Part shown: positions 1 through 9,084 of the stretch, one piece after another
Layout of the letters: the number at the start of each line of letters is the position of its first letter
Position numbering within the stretch: the stretch's first letter is position 1
Program-made: the position numbers and the translations under genes
Notes under the pieces: generated by a model
Seen by the model: only the letters and a program-made list of their open reading frames with translations
The model's database searches: none
Told to the model about the DNA's origin: nothing
DNA from: Enterococcus_D sp050529585
Lineage (GTDB): Bacteria; Bacillota; Bacilli; Lactobacillales; Enterococcaceae
Direction: 5' to 3'
Length of the DNA: 64,000 bases
Assembly (NCBI RefSeq): GCF_050529585.1
Contig: NZ_CP172882.1
Span: 310,001 to 374,000 of the forward strand

Positions 1-2
1 TC

Positions 3-338
3 ATTTATAGCTTGATGATGGTCACCCCATACTTTGGTGTCTTGTCTGTTATTTTGGTCAGCTTAGCAGGATTGTTTTTGGTTGTGTTTATCATCTTATA
101 CAGTTTATTCCAGCAATCGGTGAAGGAAACAATGAAAGAGACAGCCTATGCCGTTTTAAGCAGTACCGCCAATGCCATTATCTTACTCGTGATCCCGATC
201 GTGTTATTTGTTCTTTGCAGTAAAATCAATTTGTTTTTATTTATTTGTTTAGGTATTTCCGGATCAGCATATGTTCAAATGATGTTCTTCAACAAAGTAT
301 TAGCAAAGGAGCCATTGTATGACAAACACAGCCGCTAA
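3..338 (+). CDS. DUF624 (YesL-like) membrane protein, C-terminal part
   Basis: The reading frame is open to the left edge, so this is the 3' end of a longer gene; the first in-window starts (TTG at 12, ATG at 15) are probably internal. The visible ~110 residues hold three hydrophobic stretches, likely transmembrane helices, joined by a loop containing SVKETMKETAYA. The pattern resembles the C-terminal half of YesL/DUF624 proteins, which are about 200 residues and sit in carbohydrate ABC-transporter operons. It overlaps the following esterase gene by 20 bp, so the two are co-transcribed. The family call is from pattern memory; the end of an ABC permease is the main alternative. Confidence 0.55.
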   Translation: MYSLMMVTPYFGVLSVILVSLAGLFLVVFIILYSLFQQSVKETMKETAYAVLSSTANAIILLVIPIVLFVLCSKINLFLFICLGISGSAYVQMMFFNKVLAKEPLYDKHSR

Positions 339-1239
339 AAGAACGCAATTTTGGCAACAAGTCCGTGCAGAAATACAATCGATTCCACTGCAATTAAAGA
401 AAAAACAAATGGTTCCACTATTAAAAGATATTGACTGTTATCAGATCTCATTTCAAAGTTTAGGGAATGAAACGATTCATGGTTTCTTATTGCTTCCCCA
501 AACAACGAAACAGTGTCCATTGGTCATTGAATTTTTAGGGTATATGAATCATCTGCAAGAACCATTTCAGTTTGCCCATTGGCCTTTGATTGGTTGTGGG
601 TGCTTAGTCATCGACAATCGCGGGCAAGGCGGAAAAACGCAGGATCATGTTCCTTATGAAACGACGCAGCATCCGCTGCCTTTTGGCAGAGGGATTTTAA
701 AAAAAGAAGATTTTTATATGAAGCGATTGATCGCAGATAGTCTGCGATCGCTAGAAGTTGCACAAGCATTATCTGAGGTTGATCAAAACCACGTGATCTT
801 GCGAGGCGGTTCGCAAGGCGGAGGGGTTGCCTTGTGGGTCAATGCGTTGGCTACAAGCCCGATTTTTGCTACCTTTGCGGATGTACCAAGCCATTCCAAT
901 ATTCTGAATCGGTTAGCCCAAAGAACCGGCAGTTATGCAGTGATCCAAGACTACTGTGTAGCGCATCCAGAGTTGGCTGCGCAGATCAAAGATGTGATGT
1001 CTTATTATGACTTGCAATATGTGGCGCAACAAATCACTGGTCCGGTCTTTGCGTCAGTTGGCAGCAAGGATCCGATTTGCCCGATGGCTGACTTCTTCGT
1101 TTCCTATAAAAAAATTCGCGCACCCAAACAGTTGATGATCTATTTAAATAAAGGCCACGGTGGTGGTGAAGCCATACAAATCCGTCGGGAGATGCAACAA
1201 GTAAAAAGATTATTATCAAAAGACAAGCAGAAGGAATGA
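319..1239 (+). CDS. Acetyl xylan esterase / cephalosporin-C deacetylase family (AXE1) carbohydrate esterase
   Basis: A 306-residue alpha/beta hydrolase without a signal peptide, so it acts in the cytoplasm. Family marks are RGQGGKTQD near residue 105, the nucleophile elbow GGSQGGG (Ser about 165), an acidic residue in GSKDPICP (Asp about 251) and the catalytic His in NKGHGGG (about 280). Length fits the AXE1/Cah family of about 320 residues. These enzymes remove acetyl groups from sugars or xylo-oligosaccharides. The gene overlaps its upstream neighbour and is 6 bp from the downstream phosphodiesterase-like gene, inside an operon with GH3 and GH94 enzymes. I infer that it removes acyl groups from imported oligosaccharides; the true substrate is unknown. 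Confidence 0.85.
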   Translation: MTNTAAKRTQFWQQVRAEIQSIPLQLKKKQMVPLLKDIDCYQISFQSLGNETIHGFLLLPQTTKQCPLVIEFLGYMNHLQEPFQFAHWPLIGCGCLVIDNRGQGGKTQDHVPYETTQHPLPFGRGILKKEDFYMKRLIADSLRSLEVAQALSEVDQNHVILRGGSQGGGVALWVNALATSPIFATFADVPSHSNILNRLAQRTGSYAVIQDYCVAHPELAAQIKDVMSYYDLQYVAQQITGPVFASVGSKDPICPMADFFVSYKKIRAPKQLMIYLNKGHGGGEAIQIRREMQQVKRLLSKDKQKE

Positions 1240-1245
1240 CAGACA

Positions 1246-2028
1246 ATGAAAGTAGCCACTTATAATTTGCGTGTCGATACCGACTTTGACCAAGATTGGC
1301 AATGGCGTTATCGGTCTGATAAGGTATTGGAGCTAATCAACTATCATGACTGGTCGTTGTTGGCAGTACAAGAAATCCGTCCCACACAAATTGCAGATCT
1401 GCAAACACTGACACAATACCAAAGCATCACTGCTGAGCGAGATGGTGATGGTCAAGGAGAAGGAATTGGCTTATATTACAAACCCAGCGATTATTCTTTA
1501 ATGGACTCAGGATCGTTTTGGTTGTCGTTGACACCAGATCAGCCAAGCATCCATCCGGAGGCTGCATATACCCGATTGTGTATCTGGGCAATTTTGGAAC
1601 CAAAAGAAGGACCGGCATTTTTGGTGATCTCGACGCATCTGGATAATATTTCAGAAATCGCCCGTTTTGAAGGAATGAAAGTGATCTTGACCCGTTTAGC
1701 GGATAAAATCAGTATCTATCCGGTACTGTTGATGGGTGATTTGAACGCGGAAAGAACAGAAGATGTGCACGATTATCTAGCGACACTATTTAGCAATGCC
1801 AAAGAACACGGGGAACAACCCCATTATGGGCCAAAGGGATCTTATCAAAATTTCGATTACAACATGCCCTGGTCAGAATTAGAGGAAATCGATTATATCT
1901 ACACCAAGGGATTTACAGTGGTAAAAACCGCCTGTCTAACCGATGCCTGTGACCGACGCTTTCCATCGGATCACTTCCCGCTAGAAGCAGAACTACGATT
2001 TGAAGAAAAAAAGGTGGATGAAAAATGA
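1246..2028 (+). CDS. Endonuclease/exonuclease/phosphatase (EEP) superfamily protein
   Basis: A 260-residue cytoplasmic protein with the complete EEP metal and catalytic set: an early Asn in TYNLR (residue 7), Glu in VQEIR (about 43), THLDN (about 131), GDLNAE (about 164) and SDHFPLEAE near the C-terminus. Family members cleave phosphodiester or phosphomonoester bonds in nucleic acids, lipids or small molecules. Its place between an esterase and two glucan-degrading enzymes, with a 4-bp overlap with the GH3 gene, suggests a carbohydrate-linked substrate rather than DNA. One option is a phosphodiester substituent on imported glucans; this is inference only. Confidence 0.8.
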   Translation: MKVATYNLRVDTDFDQDWQWRYRSDKVLELINYHDWSLLAVQEIRPTQIADLQTLTQYQSITAERDGDGQGEGIGLYYKPSDYSLMDSGSFWLSLTPDQPSIHPEAAYTRLCIWAILEPKEGPAFLVISTHLDNISEIARFEGMKVILTRLADKISIYPVLLMGDLNAERTEDVHDYLATLFSNAKEHGEQPHYGPKGSYQNFDYNMPWSELEEIDYIYTKGFTVVKTACLTDACDRRFPSDHFPLEAELRFEEKKVDEK

Positions 2029-4172
2029 AAAAACAACAACTGACAGCATTACTTTCAGAAATGACGATCGAAGAAAAAGTCGATCAACTGCTGCAATTGG
2101 CGGCGGCATTTTATTCAGATAAAGCAGAAGAAAAAACTGGTCCGATGAGCGACTTAGGGTTGACCCAAGAAAATATCAATAATGCTGGGACCACACTAGG
2201 TGTCTCAGGTGCCAAAGAGGCCATTCGTGTCCAAAAGGACTACATCAAAAACAATCGGTTACATATCCCGACGATTTTAATGGCAGACATCATCCATGGC
2301 TTTCGGACGATTTTCCCGATCCCTCTTGCTTTAGGCAGCTCATGGAATCTGCAAGCAGCCGAACAAATGGCGGAAGTGTCAGCCAAAGAAGCAGCAGTAT
2401 CAGGGTTGCACGTAACATTTTCACCCATGGTCGATTTGGTACGCGATCCACGGTGGGGGCGTGTCATGGAATCAACTGGGGAAGATGCGTATCTGAACGG
2501 TCGATTTGCGGAGGCTTTTGTCAAAGGCTATCAAGGGGATGACTTGACCAATGATGTCAATCGGGTGGCTGCTTGTGTCAAACACTTCGCAGCTTATGGT
2601 GCAGCGATCGGCGGTCGTGATTACAATACAGTCAATATGTCTGAAAGGCAATTGCGGGAGAGCTATTTGCCAGGCTACAAAGCAGCTCTGGATGCTGGTG
2701 CGAAATTGGTCATGACGTCTTTCAATACGGTGGATGGCATTCCAGCAACTGCCAATCGCTGGTTGTTTAGAGATGTCTTGCGAAAAGAATTTGGCTTTGA
2801 AGGTGTTGTGATCTCTGACTGGGGCGCGATCATAGAAATCATCGCCCATGGTGCAGCGGAGAATGAAAAGCAAGCCGCTGAACTGGCAATCAAAGCAGGG
2901 GTCGATATTGAAATGATGACGACCTGTTATACAGATCATCTGCAAGAATTGATTGAAGAAGGAACGGTCGACGAAGCGTTGTTAGATGATGCGGTCTTGC
3001 GGATCCTAACCCTCAAAAATGACTTGGGCTTATTCGAAAATCCTTATCGGGGTGCCGATGAAACTGCCGAAGCCGCTGTGGTGCTTTCGGAGAATCATCG
3101 CATGATCGCGAAAGATATTGCCAAAAAATCAATGGTGCTCCTCAAGAATGAGGGGATCTTGCCATTCAAGACAGATGAGAAGGTGGCAATCGTCGGTCCC
3201 GGTGCCCAATCAAGAGATTTACTGGGTGCTTGGTCATGGCAAGGCAAACAAGAAGAAGTGGTCCATCTTGTAGAAGGTGCCCAAGCGCTTGGTGCGAAGA
3301 TTATTTATGGTACTGAGCCATTTGATTATTTCGCACCAAGTGACGCGGCCATCGACGAAGCAATCGCACTCGTTCAGCAAGCTGATAAAGTTGTCTTAGC
3401 ATTAGGCGAACAAGAATGGATGAGCGGGGAAGCAGCTAGTCGTAGTGATATTCGACTGCCAGAAGCACAACGGAGATTGTTTGAGACGTTGAAGCAGCAC
3501 AATGAAAACATCGTGGTGACGTTGTTCAACGGACGGCCATTAGATCTGCAAGCAATCGATCAAGCCCAAGGGATCGTTGAGGCATGGTTCCCTGGTACTG
3601 AAGGGGGCAGCGCATTGGCAGAGATTTTATGGGGGGATGGCAATCCAAGTGGTCGTTTGAGCATGTCTTTCCCAGAAACTGTGGGCCAAGTACCGATCTA
3701 CTACAATGTGGACAATACTGGACGTCCTTATGAAAAAGCACCGGATGAAAAATATGTATCGAAATATTTGGATGTCTCGAATGATGCCAAATATCCTTTC
3801 GGTTTTGGTCTAAGTTATAGTCCGGTCACTTACACAGCACTTGCCATCGATACAGCACAAATTGATGCGCAACAAACGGCGCACATTTCTGTGACCGTTA
3901 AAAACGAGGGGGAACACGTAGTTACTGAAACAGTCCAATTATATATCCGAGATATGGTCGGCGAAGTCGTGCGTCCAGTCAAAGAATTGAAAGACTTCCA
4001 GCAAGTCACATTGGCTGCGGGTGAAGTCAAAGAAGTAACCTTCAGCCTCACTGAAACCCAGTTGCGTTATGTTCACAGCAATCAGCAAGTGGCGAGTGAC
4101 ACTGGACAATTCAAGATCATGGTTGGGCCAAATAGTCGTGATCTGCAAGAAACAACACTGCAATTAGTTTAA
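2025..4172 (+). CDS. Glycoside hydrolase family 3 beta-glucosidase
   Basis: A 715-residue GH3 enzyme. The N-terminal (beta/alpha)8 domain carries the nucleophile motif VISDWGA (Asp about 265) and the substrate-loop sequence KHFAAYGA; the second alpha/beta domain starts near residue 360 (SMVLLKNEG), and a C-terminal fibronectin-III-like domain follows TVQLYIRDMVGEVVRPVKEL. There is no signal peptide, so it hydrolyses imported oligosaccharides. Position directly before an ~1100-residue GH94 phosphorylase matches the Listeria innocua pairing of a beta-glucosidase acting on sophorose-type sugars with 1,2-beta-oligoglucan phosphorylase. The start is ATG overlapping the upstream stop (ATGA), with GGTGGATGAAAA just before it. 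Family assignment is firm; linkage specificity is inferred from context. Confidence 0.93.
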   Translation: MKKQQLTALLSEMTIEEKVDQLLQLAAAFYSDKAEEKTGPMSDLGLTQENINNAGTTLGVSGAKEAIRVQKDYIKNNRLHIPTILMADIIHGFRTIFPIPLALGSSWNLQAAEQMAEVSAKEAAVSGLHVTFSPMVDLVRDPRWGRVMESTGEDAYLNGRFAEAFVKGYQGDDLTNDVNRVAACVKHFAAYGAAIGGRDYNTVNMSERQLRESYLPGYKAALDAGAKLVMTSFNTVDGIPATANRWLFRDVLRKEFGFEGVVISDWGAIIEIIAHGAAENEKQAAELAIKAGVDIEMMTTCYTDHLQELIEEGTVDEALLDDAVLRILTLKNDLGLFENPYRGADETAEAAVVLSENHRMIAKDIAKKSMVLLKNEGILPFKTDEKVAIVGPGAQSRDLLGAWSWQGKQEEVVHLVEGAQALGAKIIYGTEPFDYFAPSDAAIDEAIALVQQADKVVLALGEQEWMSGEAASRSDIRLPEAQRRLFETLKQHNENIVVTLFNGRPLDLQAIDQAQGIVEAWFPGTEGGSALAEILWGDGNPSGRLSMSFPETVGQVPIYYNVDNTGRPYEKAPDEKYVSKYLDVSNDAKYPFGFGLSYSPVTYTALAIDTAQIDAQQTAHISVTVKNEGEHVVTETVQLYIRDMVGEVVRPVKELKDFQQVTLAAGEVKEVTFSLTETQLRYVHSNQQVASDTGQFKIMVGPNSRDLQETTLQLV

Positions 4173-4187
4173 GATAGGATGGTTTTT

Positions 4188-7100
4188 ATGACGAAAAAAA
4201 TTCAAGTAGCCAATGCTGATACGACAGCTGTCTTTTTACCTACAGGCGATTTATATGAGATCCAAAGCCATGAGATCATGATCAATCAGTTAAACGGGAA
4301 TCCATTAGATGGCAGCTTGAATCAACTATATCTGCGTATCGAAGAAGAGGGTGAGATTTCTTTTACGCCATTGATTGGCTCGAATGCGAAGAGTACCTTT
4401 GGGTACAACGAACATCAATTACAATGGTCTGGCATTTATCGATCCGTTAGCTATCAAGTTGATTTTCAATTGGCAGAAAATGTTTGGTTTTGGCGTGTCC
4501 GTTTAAGCGGAAGCGGAAAAGCCGACATTGTCTACGGACAAGATCTGGGCAATGCCGCTAAAGGTGCTGTGCAATCAAATGAAGCGTATGTTTCGCAATA
4601 TGTCGATCATCATGTGACCGAAGACCAAGGACGAATCACGGTTTCCTCTCGCCAAAATCAACCACAAAATGGGCGGTTCCCATTGGTTGAACACGGCAGT
4701 TTTCAATCACTGAAAGGGTATGCCACAGATGGCTATCAGTTTTTTGGAAGAAGCTATAAAGTCACCAACATACCAGAAGCTTTACAACAAGAGCTGCTGC
4801 CTAATGAAGTCTATCAATATGAGTTCGCTTATATTGCCTTACAAAGTCAATGGTTGGAACTAAGTGAAACACCGACGGAATTGGTCTTTTATGCCGCATT
4901 CAAAGAAGACCAAACCGAAGCTGTAAACAAGCCGCAGTTTTCAGTGGAGGCACTGCACGCACAATATGAGCAATTGGTGTTTGAAAACCTAGCTGGTCGC
5001 ACGCTGCCTGCAAAACATTTAGGGCCAGTTGTGGTAGGCGAAACCTTTACAGAAGCTGAAATTGCTGCGCGTTTTCCGCATCAACAAGCAATTGAAACAG
5101 TCAATGGCCAAACGTATTCTTTCTTTACAGACAACTACCACCATGTCGTATTGAAGGACAAAGAAGCCTATATGGAACGCAGCCATGGACATATTCTTTT
5201 GAGTGGGCAATCATTGACCGTGGACCAACCGATCATGAGTACCACTGCCTATATGAGCGGTATTTTTCATTCGCAGATCGTGCTGGGAAATACATCCATG
5301 AACAAATTATTGAGCAATAGCCGCAATGCCTTGAATCTAATCAAACAGTCGGGACAACGAATCTACCTCAAAGAAGCAGGTCAATGGCGAATCCTGACCA
5401 TGCCTTCTGCGTTTGAGATGGGCTTGAACTCAGCTACTTGGTACTACAAATTGACCGATGATGTCATCAAAGTCACCACCTTTAGTCAGCTGCATGGACG
5501 TCAATTCACTACGACGATCCATAGTGAACAACAACGCGCATATACGTGGGCTATCAGCAATCAATTCGTGATGGGTGTCGATGATAGTGCACCGACTGTT
5601 GCAATTGAAGCCCTAGACCGATTGTTGACGATCAAAGCATCTGCTGCATCACCTATCCATGAAGCATATCCAGATTTAACGTACTACTTAGCAGCTGAAC
5701 AGCCCTTTACAGTAGAAAATGAGTCCTTATTCAATGTGACGCCAATCAGCAATGAAGCAACACTGACAGTCTTGCGGTTTGAACTGGAATCGGATGTATC
5801 ATTTGTCATCCAAGGTACATTAGAACAGGCACCGTATGAAGCACAAACCAGTGCCTACAAAGAAGAAGATCGAGTCTATACGGATTTTATCAATACGCTC
5901 TTGCGCCAATTTGAGTTGCAGCATGATCAAGCCGATGTCGTCTCCGTCAATTTGCTGGCACGGTGGTATACCCACAATATGCTGGTCCATTATTTGTCTC
6001 CTCATGGGTTGGAACAGTATGGTGGCGCCGCCTGGGGAACCCGAGATGTATCGCAAGGCCCAACGGAATATTTTTTGGCCTTAAATCGTCCAGAAATGGT
6101 GGCATCGATCATTGAACATCTGTTTGAAAATCAATTTGAAGATGATGGCAACTGGCCACAATGGTTTATGTTTGATCGCTATGAAAAACAAAAAGCCGAT
6201 GAAAGTCATGGCGACGTGATTGTTTGGCCAATGAAAGTTGTCAGCGATTATTTAGAAAAAACCAAAGATTATGCAATCTTAGAAAAACAAATTGCATATA
6301 CAGATCGACAAAGTTTTGAAAAAACAACCTCCGCCAGTTTGTTCGATCATTTAAAGAAAGAAGTGGCATACATTGAGGCCAATTTCTTGCCGGGCACCTA
6401 TTTGTCTTGCTATGGCGATGGAGACTGGGATGATACTTTACAGCCAAACAATAGCAAGTTGAAAAAACAAATGGCCAGCAGTTGGACCGTCGCGCTGACT
6501 TATGAAGTCTTGAAAAAATTCGCTCAGCAGTTGGCAACTTATGATGCCGATTATGCAGATCATCTTTTAACATTGGCGGCGGGTGTCCAAAAAGATTTTG
6601 AAACCTATATGCTCGCCGATGGTACCTTGCCAGGTTTTGTCTATATGGAAGATGACAAACATGTTGAGTTGATGGTTCATCCAACAGATCAGAAAACGGG
6701 GATCCAATACCGGCTGCTGCCAATGCAGCAAAGCATGATTGGTGAATTGCTGACACCTGAAGAAGCCAAGCACCACTTGGCAATCATTAAAACGCATCTG
6801 CAATTTCCGGATGGTGTACGTTTGATGAATCGTCCAGCGCAGTATCAAGGTGGTGTTAGCACCAACTTCAAACGGGCGGAACAAGCAGCGAACTTTGGTC
6901 GTGAGATTGGCTTGCAGTATGTCCATGCCCACATTCGTTTCACAGAAGCAATGGCTAAATTAGGCAATAAGCAAGAAACTTGGCAAGGATTAGGTGTCAT
7001 CAATCCAATCCAAATCAAAGAACGTGTGCCAAATGCTGAACTACGCCAAGCCAATACCTACTTCAGCAGTTCTGACGGCGACTTCAAAACAAGGTACCAA

Positions 7101-7481
7101 GCACAAGAAAATTTTGGTAAACTAAAAGAAGGAACGGTGGGGGTAAAAGGCGGCTGGCGGATTTATTCTAGCGGGCCAGGTATTTATCTCAACCAATTGA
7201 TCAGTCAAGTATTGGGCATCCGTGAATATGTCGACCATCTCGAGTTGGATCCGGTATTGCCAGCAGAACTAGATGGTCTATCTATGACCTATCAAGTATA
7301 CGATCGTCCAGTCAAGCTGGTCTTTCATGAAGCGACAGAGACAAAGGTCGTTATTAATGGGCAAGAGATGCCGCTGAACTTTGCAGAAAATCGCTATCGG
7401 CAAGGAGCGATTCAATTTGAAAAAGAATCGATCTGCCAAAAATTCAATGATAGTGACAATACAATCGATATTTATCGTTAG
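4188..7481 (+). CDS. GH94 glycoside phosphorylase, probable 1,2-beta-oligoglucan phosphorylase
   Basis: About 1097 residues, far longer than cellobiose or chitobiose phosphorylases (~800) and close to the length of the Listeria innocua 1,2-beta-oligoglucan phosphorylase. The N-terminal part is beta-sandwich-like; the (alpha/alpha)6 barrel carries HGLEQYGGAAWGTRD near residue 610 and the acid motif GDGDWDDTL near 745, where an Asp acts as general acid in GH94. The C-terminal GGWRIYSSGPGIYLNQL is also typical. Phosphorolysis gives glucose 1-phosphate and a shortened glucan, saving ATP. I chose ATG 4188 (MTKKIQ) over ATG 4179 because AGGATGG is properly spaced only for the later start. Specificity rests on length and neighbours. 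Confidence 0.82.
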   Translation: MTKKIQVANADTTAVFLPTGDLYEIQSHEIMINQLNGNPLDGSLNQLYLRIEEEGEISFTPLIGSNAKSTFGYNEHQLQWSGIYRSVSYQVDFQLAENVWFWRVRLSGSGKADIVYGQDLGNAAKGAVQSNEAYVSQYVDHHVTEDQGRITVSSRQNQPQNGRFPLVEHGSFQSLKGYATDGYQFFGRSYKVTNIPEALQQELLPNEVYQYEFAYIALQSQWLELSETPTELVFYAAFKEDQTEAVNKPQFSVEALHAQYEQLVFENLAGRTLPAKHLGPVVVGETFTEAEIAARFPHQQAIETVNGQTYSFFTDNYHHVVLKDKEAYMERSHGHILLSGQSLTVDQPIMSTTAYMSGIFHSQIVLGNTSMNKLLSNSRNALNLIKQSGQRIYLKEAGQWRILTMPSAFEMGLNSATWYYKLTDDVIKVTTFSQLHGRQFTTTIHSEQQRAYTWAISNQFVMGVDDSAPTVAIEALDRLLTIKASAASPIHEAYPDLTYYLAAEQPFTVENESLFNVTPISNEATLTVLRFELESDVSFVIQGTLEQAPYEAQTSAYKEEDRVYTDFINTLLRQFELQHDQADVVSVNLLARWYTHNMLVHYLSPHGLEQYGGAAWGTRDVSQGPTEYFLALNRPEMVASIIEHLFENQFEDDGNWPQWFMFDRYEKQKADESHGDVIVWPMKVVSDYLEKTKDYAILEKQIAYTDRQSFEKTTSASLFDHLKKEVAYIEANFLPGTYLSCYGDGDWDDTLQPNNSKLKKQMASSWTVALTYEVLKKFAQQLATYDADYADHLLTLAAGVQKDFETYMLADGTLPGFVYMEDDKHVELMVHPTDQKTGIQYRLLPMQQSMIGELLTPEEAKHHLAIIKTHLQFPDGVRLMNRPAQYQGGVSTNFKRAEQAANFGREIGLQYVHAHIRFTEAMAKLGNKQETWQGLGVINPIQIKERVPNAELRQANTYFSSSDGDFKTRYQAQENFGKLKEGTVGVKGGWRIYSSGPGIYLNQLISQVLGIREYVDHLELDPVLPAELDGLSMTYQVYDRPVKLVFHEATETKVVINGQEMPLNFAENRYRQGAIQFEKESICQKFNDSDNTIDIYR

Positions 7482-7493
7482 AAAGGAGAAGCC

Positions 7494-8453
7494 ATGGTAG
7501 GAATCAAAGATATTGCCCAGCAAGCGGGTGTTTCCATTTCAACCGTATCGTACGCACTAAATGGCAGTCCCAAAGTAACTGAGGAAACCCGTTCGCGTAT
7601 CCAAGCGATCGCGAAGGAATTGAATTATGTTCCGAACATGGCAGCTCGCACACTAAAACGCCGACAAACTAATATCATTGGCGTCTATTTGGCAGACTAC
7701 GCCGGCAGTTTTTATGGAGAACTGTTAGATGGAATCAAGAAAGGCTTAGAACTTTTCGGCTATGAAATGATCGTTTGCAGCGGCAAAAAATCACATTTGT
7801 TTATCCCGGAACGCATGATCGATGGTGCCATCATTTTGGATTGGTCTTTCCCGTCAGACGAGATCTTGCAATATGCACAACGGGGCCATCAAATCGTCGT
7901 CTTGGATCGAGTCATGTCTCATGAGAATGTTTATCAAGTACTATTAGACAATAAAGGCGGTGCTGCACTAGCAATCGATAAGTTGATCGCAGGAAAAAGC
8001 AAAAAGGTCCATTTGCTGGCCGGACCTGAAACCGGTTATGATAGCCATGAGCGGTTGGAAGCTAGTACCAAAGAATTGACGCGGTTTGGCATTCCTTATG
8101 AAGTGATCCCCGGGGATTTTACGGAACCTTCAGGATATCGAGCAGCTCAACAACTATTGGCCGCGCCTGAACAATGGCCAATCGACATTTTTGCTTTTAA
8201 CGATGAGATGGCAATTGGTGTGTACAAATATGTCCGGGAAACGAACTATCAAATAGGGAGAGATATCCGGATCATTGGTTTTGATAATACGGAATTAGGG
8301 GCATTTGTCGAACCGCGCTTAGCAACGATTGCTTATTCGAAGCATCGATGGGGAATGGTCGCTGCTGAAAAAATCATTCATGCGATCCAAGGAGATCCAG
8401 TGGAAGATGAACATATTTATACCACTTTTGTGGATGGCGGATCGTTCGTCTAG
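7494..8453 (+). CDS. LacI-family transcriptional regulator of the glucan operon
   Basis: A 319-residue repressor. The N-terminal helix-turn-helix is classic (IKDIAQQAGVSISTVSYALN, residues 4-23), followed by the hinge NYVPNMAARTLKRRQT and a periplasmic-binding-protein-like sugar-sensing domain with the C-terminal IIGFDNTELG and TTFVDGGSF. GAAAGGAG sits 6 bp before the ATG. It is the last gene of the operon, 12 bp after the GH94 gene and before a strong terminator, so it is probably autoregulated with the enzymes. The effector is likely a glucan-derived sugar or sugar phosphate. Its operators were not identified and probably lie upstream of the window. Confidence 0.92.
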   Translation: MVGIKDIAQQAGVSISTVSYALNGSPKVTEETRSRIQAIAKELNYVPNMAARTLKRRQTNIIGVYLADYAGSFYGELLDGIKKGLELFGYEMIVCSGKKSHLFIPERMIDGAIILDWSFPSDEILQYAQRGHQIVVLDRVMSHENVYQVLLDNKGGAALAIDKLIAGKSKKVHLLAGPETGYDSHERLEASTKELTRFGIPYEVIPGDFTEPSGYRAAQQLLAAPEQWPIDIFAFNDEMAIGVYKYVRETNYQIGRDIRIIGFDNTELGAFVEPRLATIAYSKHRWGMVAAEKIIHAIQGDPVEDEHIYTTFVDGGSFV

Positions 8454-8472
8454 CTGCAGATCGAATCCGTAG

Positions 8473-8514
8473 AAAAAAAGCATTGAACAACACATGTTGT
8501 TCAATGCTTTTTTT
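8473..8514 (+). terminator. Rho-independent terminator after the LacI gene
   Basis: A long perfect inverted repeat (arms AGCATTGAACAACA and TGTTGTTCAATGCT) is flanked by A7 on the left and T7 on the right, 19 bp after the LacI stop. It should end the glucan operon and, being symmetric, could also stop minus-strand transcription. Confidence 0.92.
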
Positions 8515-8516
8515 GG

Positions 8517-8532
8517 TTATTCTAAAGAATAA
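8517..8532. repeat. 16-bp perfect inverted repeat
   Basis: TTATTCTAAAGAATAA, immediately after the LacI-gene terminator. Possible operator; no known factor is assigned. Confidence 0.4.
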
Positions 8533-8659
8533 CGGTTCCTATTATTTAAGTATTTATATATTTTTTTGTTGAATACAGATTTAAACAAAAAATATATTTT
8601 TTGTTTTTTGTTATTTTATATGAAATAAATCATAGGGAGATTCTAAAGGATGATTAAAA

Positions 8660-8677
8660 GATAATAATATTATTATC
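8660..8677. repeat. 18-bp perfect palindrome
   Basis: GATAATAATATTATTATC reads the same on both strands. It superficially resembles metal-regulator (Fur-type) boxes, but the half-site spacing does not match the 7-1-7 arrangement, so I do not assign it. Confidence 0.4.
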
Positions 8678-8694
8678 ATTTACTGTGCGTAAAG

Positions 8695-8708
8695 AGAAAA
8701 CGGTTACT
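8695..8708. promoter_or_regulatory. Weak cre-like site (CcpA)
   Basis: AGAAAACGGTTACT matches the cre consensus TGWAANCGNTNWCA at 12 of 14 positions by eye. A related AACGGTT core also occurs near 8531. This could indicate carbon catabolite control of the surface cluster, or a LacI-family operator. Confidence 0.35.
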
Positions 8709-8730
8709 GAAGGATAAATAATCATTTTAG

Positions 8731-8752
8731 AAACAATTGTTATCAATTGTTT
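8731..8752. repeat. Inverted repeat with 9-bp arms
   Basis: AAACAATTG and CAATTGTTT are separated by 4 bp. Candidate dimer-binding site upstream of the surface-cluster promoter. Confidence 0.45.
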
Positions 8753-8894
8753 GGTTAATTGATTTATTCATTTCAAGTAATTATTTTTCTAATCAAAAAA
8801 TCATTTTTGCTATTGATTTATCATTTTATTTTTGTATGATTTAGAAATATTATTTATTTTAAATTTGAATAAATAGAATTTTATTAAGGTGAAA

Positions 8895-8925
8895 TTGACA
8901 TTTTTTTATGTATTCTCGTTATAAA
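8895..8925 (+). promoter_or_regulatory. Probable promoter of the WxL surface cluster
   Basis: TTGACA at 8895-8900, then TTATAA/TATAAA at 8919-8925 (spacer 18-19 bp). The untranslated leader would be about 155 nt and includes the 24-bp palindrome at 8953-8976. Confidence 0.55.
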
Positions 8926-8952
8926 ATATAAAGTATTTATTCATTGATTATG

Positions 8953-8976
8953 AAATTATGATTATAATCATAATTT
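8953..8976. repeat. 24-bp perfect palindrome in the leader
   Basis: Two 12-bp halves (AAATTATGATTA and its exact complement) meet with no spacer. It would lie in the 5' untranslated leader of the 1630-residue surface protein, as a DNA site or an RNA hairpin. Confidence 0.5.
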
Positions 8977-9084
8977 TTGGTTAGCGAAAAAAATAATTAT
9001 AATTATGTTTCTTGTTTTCGGTAAACTTAGAGTCGTAAGACAGGATGTGTACTACTCAATAATTTTTCAGATAGGAGGGATAAA

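Larger units (their letters stand above)
8515..9084. other. 570-bp AT-rich non-coding leader with several inverted repeats
   Basis: No gene is visible. The stretch is much more AT-rich than its surroundings and holds at least four perfect or near-perfect inverted repeats (8517-8532, 8660-8677, 8731-8752, 8953-8976) plus a short ATAATTATAATTAT palindrome at 8992-9005. It lies upstream of the surface-protein cluster and probably contains its promoter and regulator sites. Some short AT palindromes will arise by chance. Confidence 0.7.

Noticed and set aside
2342..2945. Extra open frames inside the GH3 gene
   Set aside because: They are shadows of a well-supported gene in another frame and show no family features or ribosome sites.
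8660..8677. Fur or PerR box
   Set aside because: The palindrome does not fit the 7-1-7 half-site layout, and no iron or peroxide gene follows.
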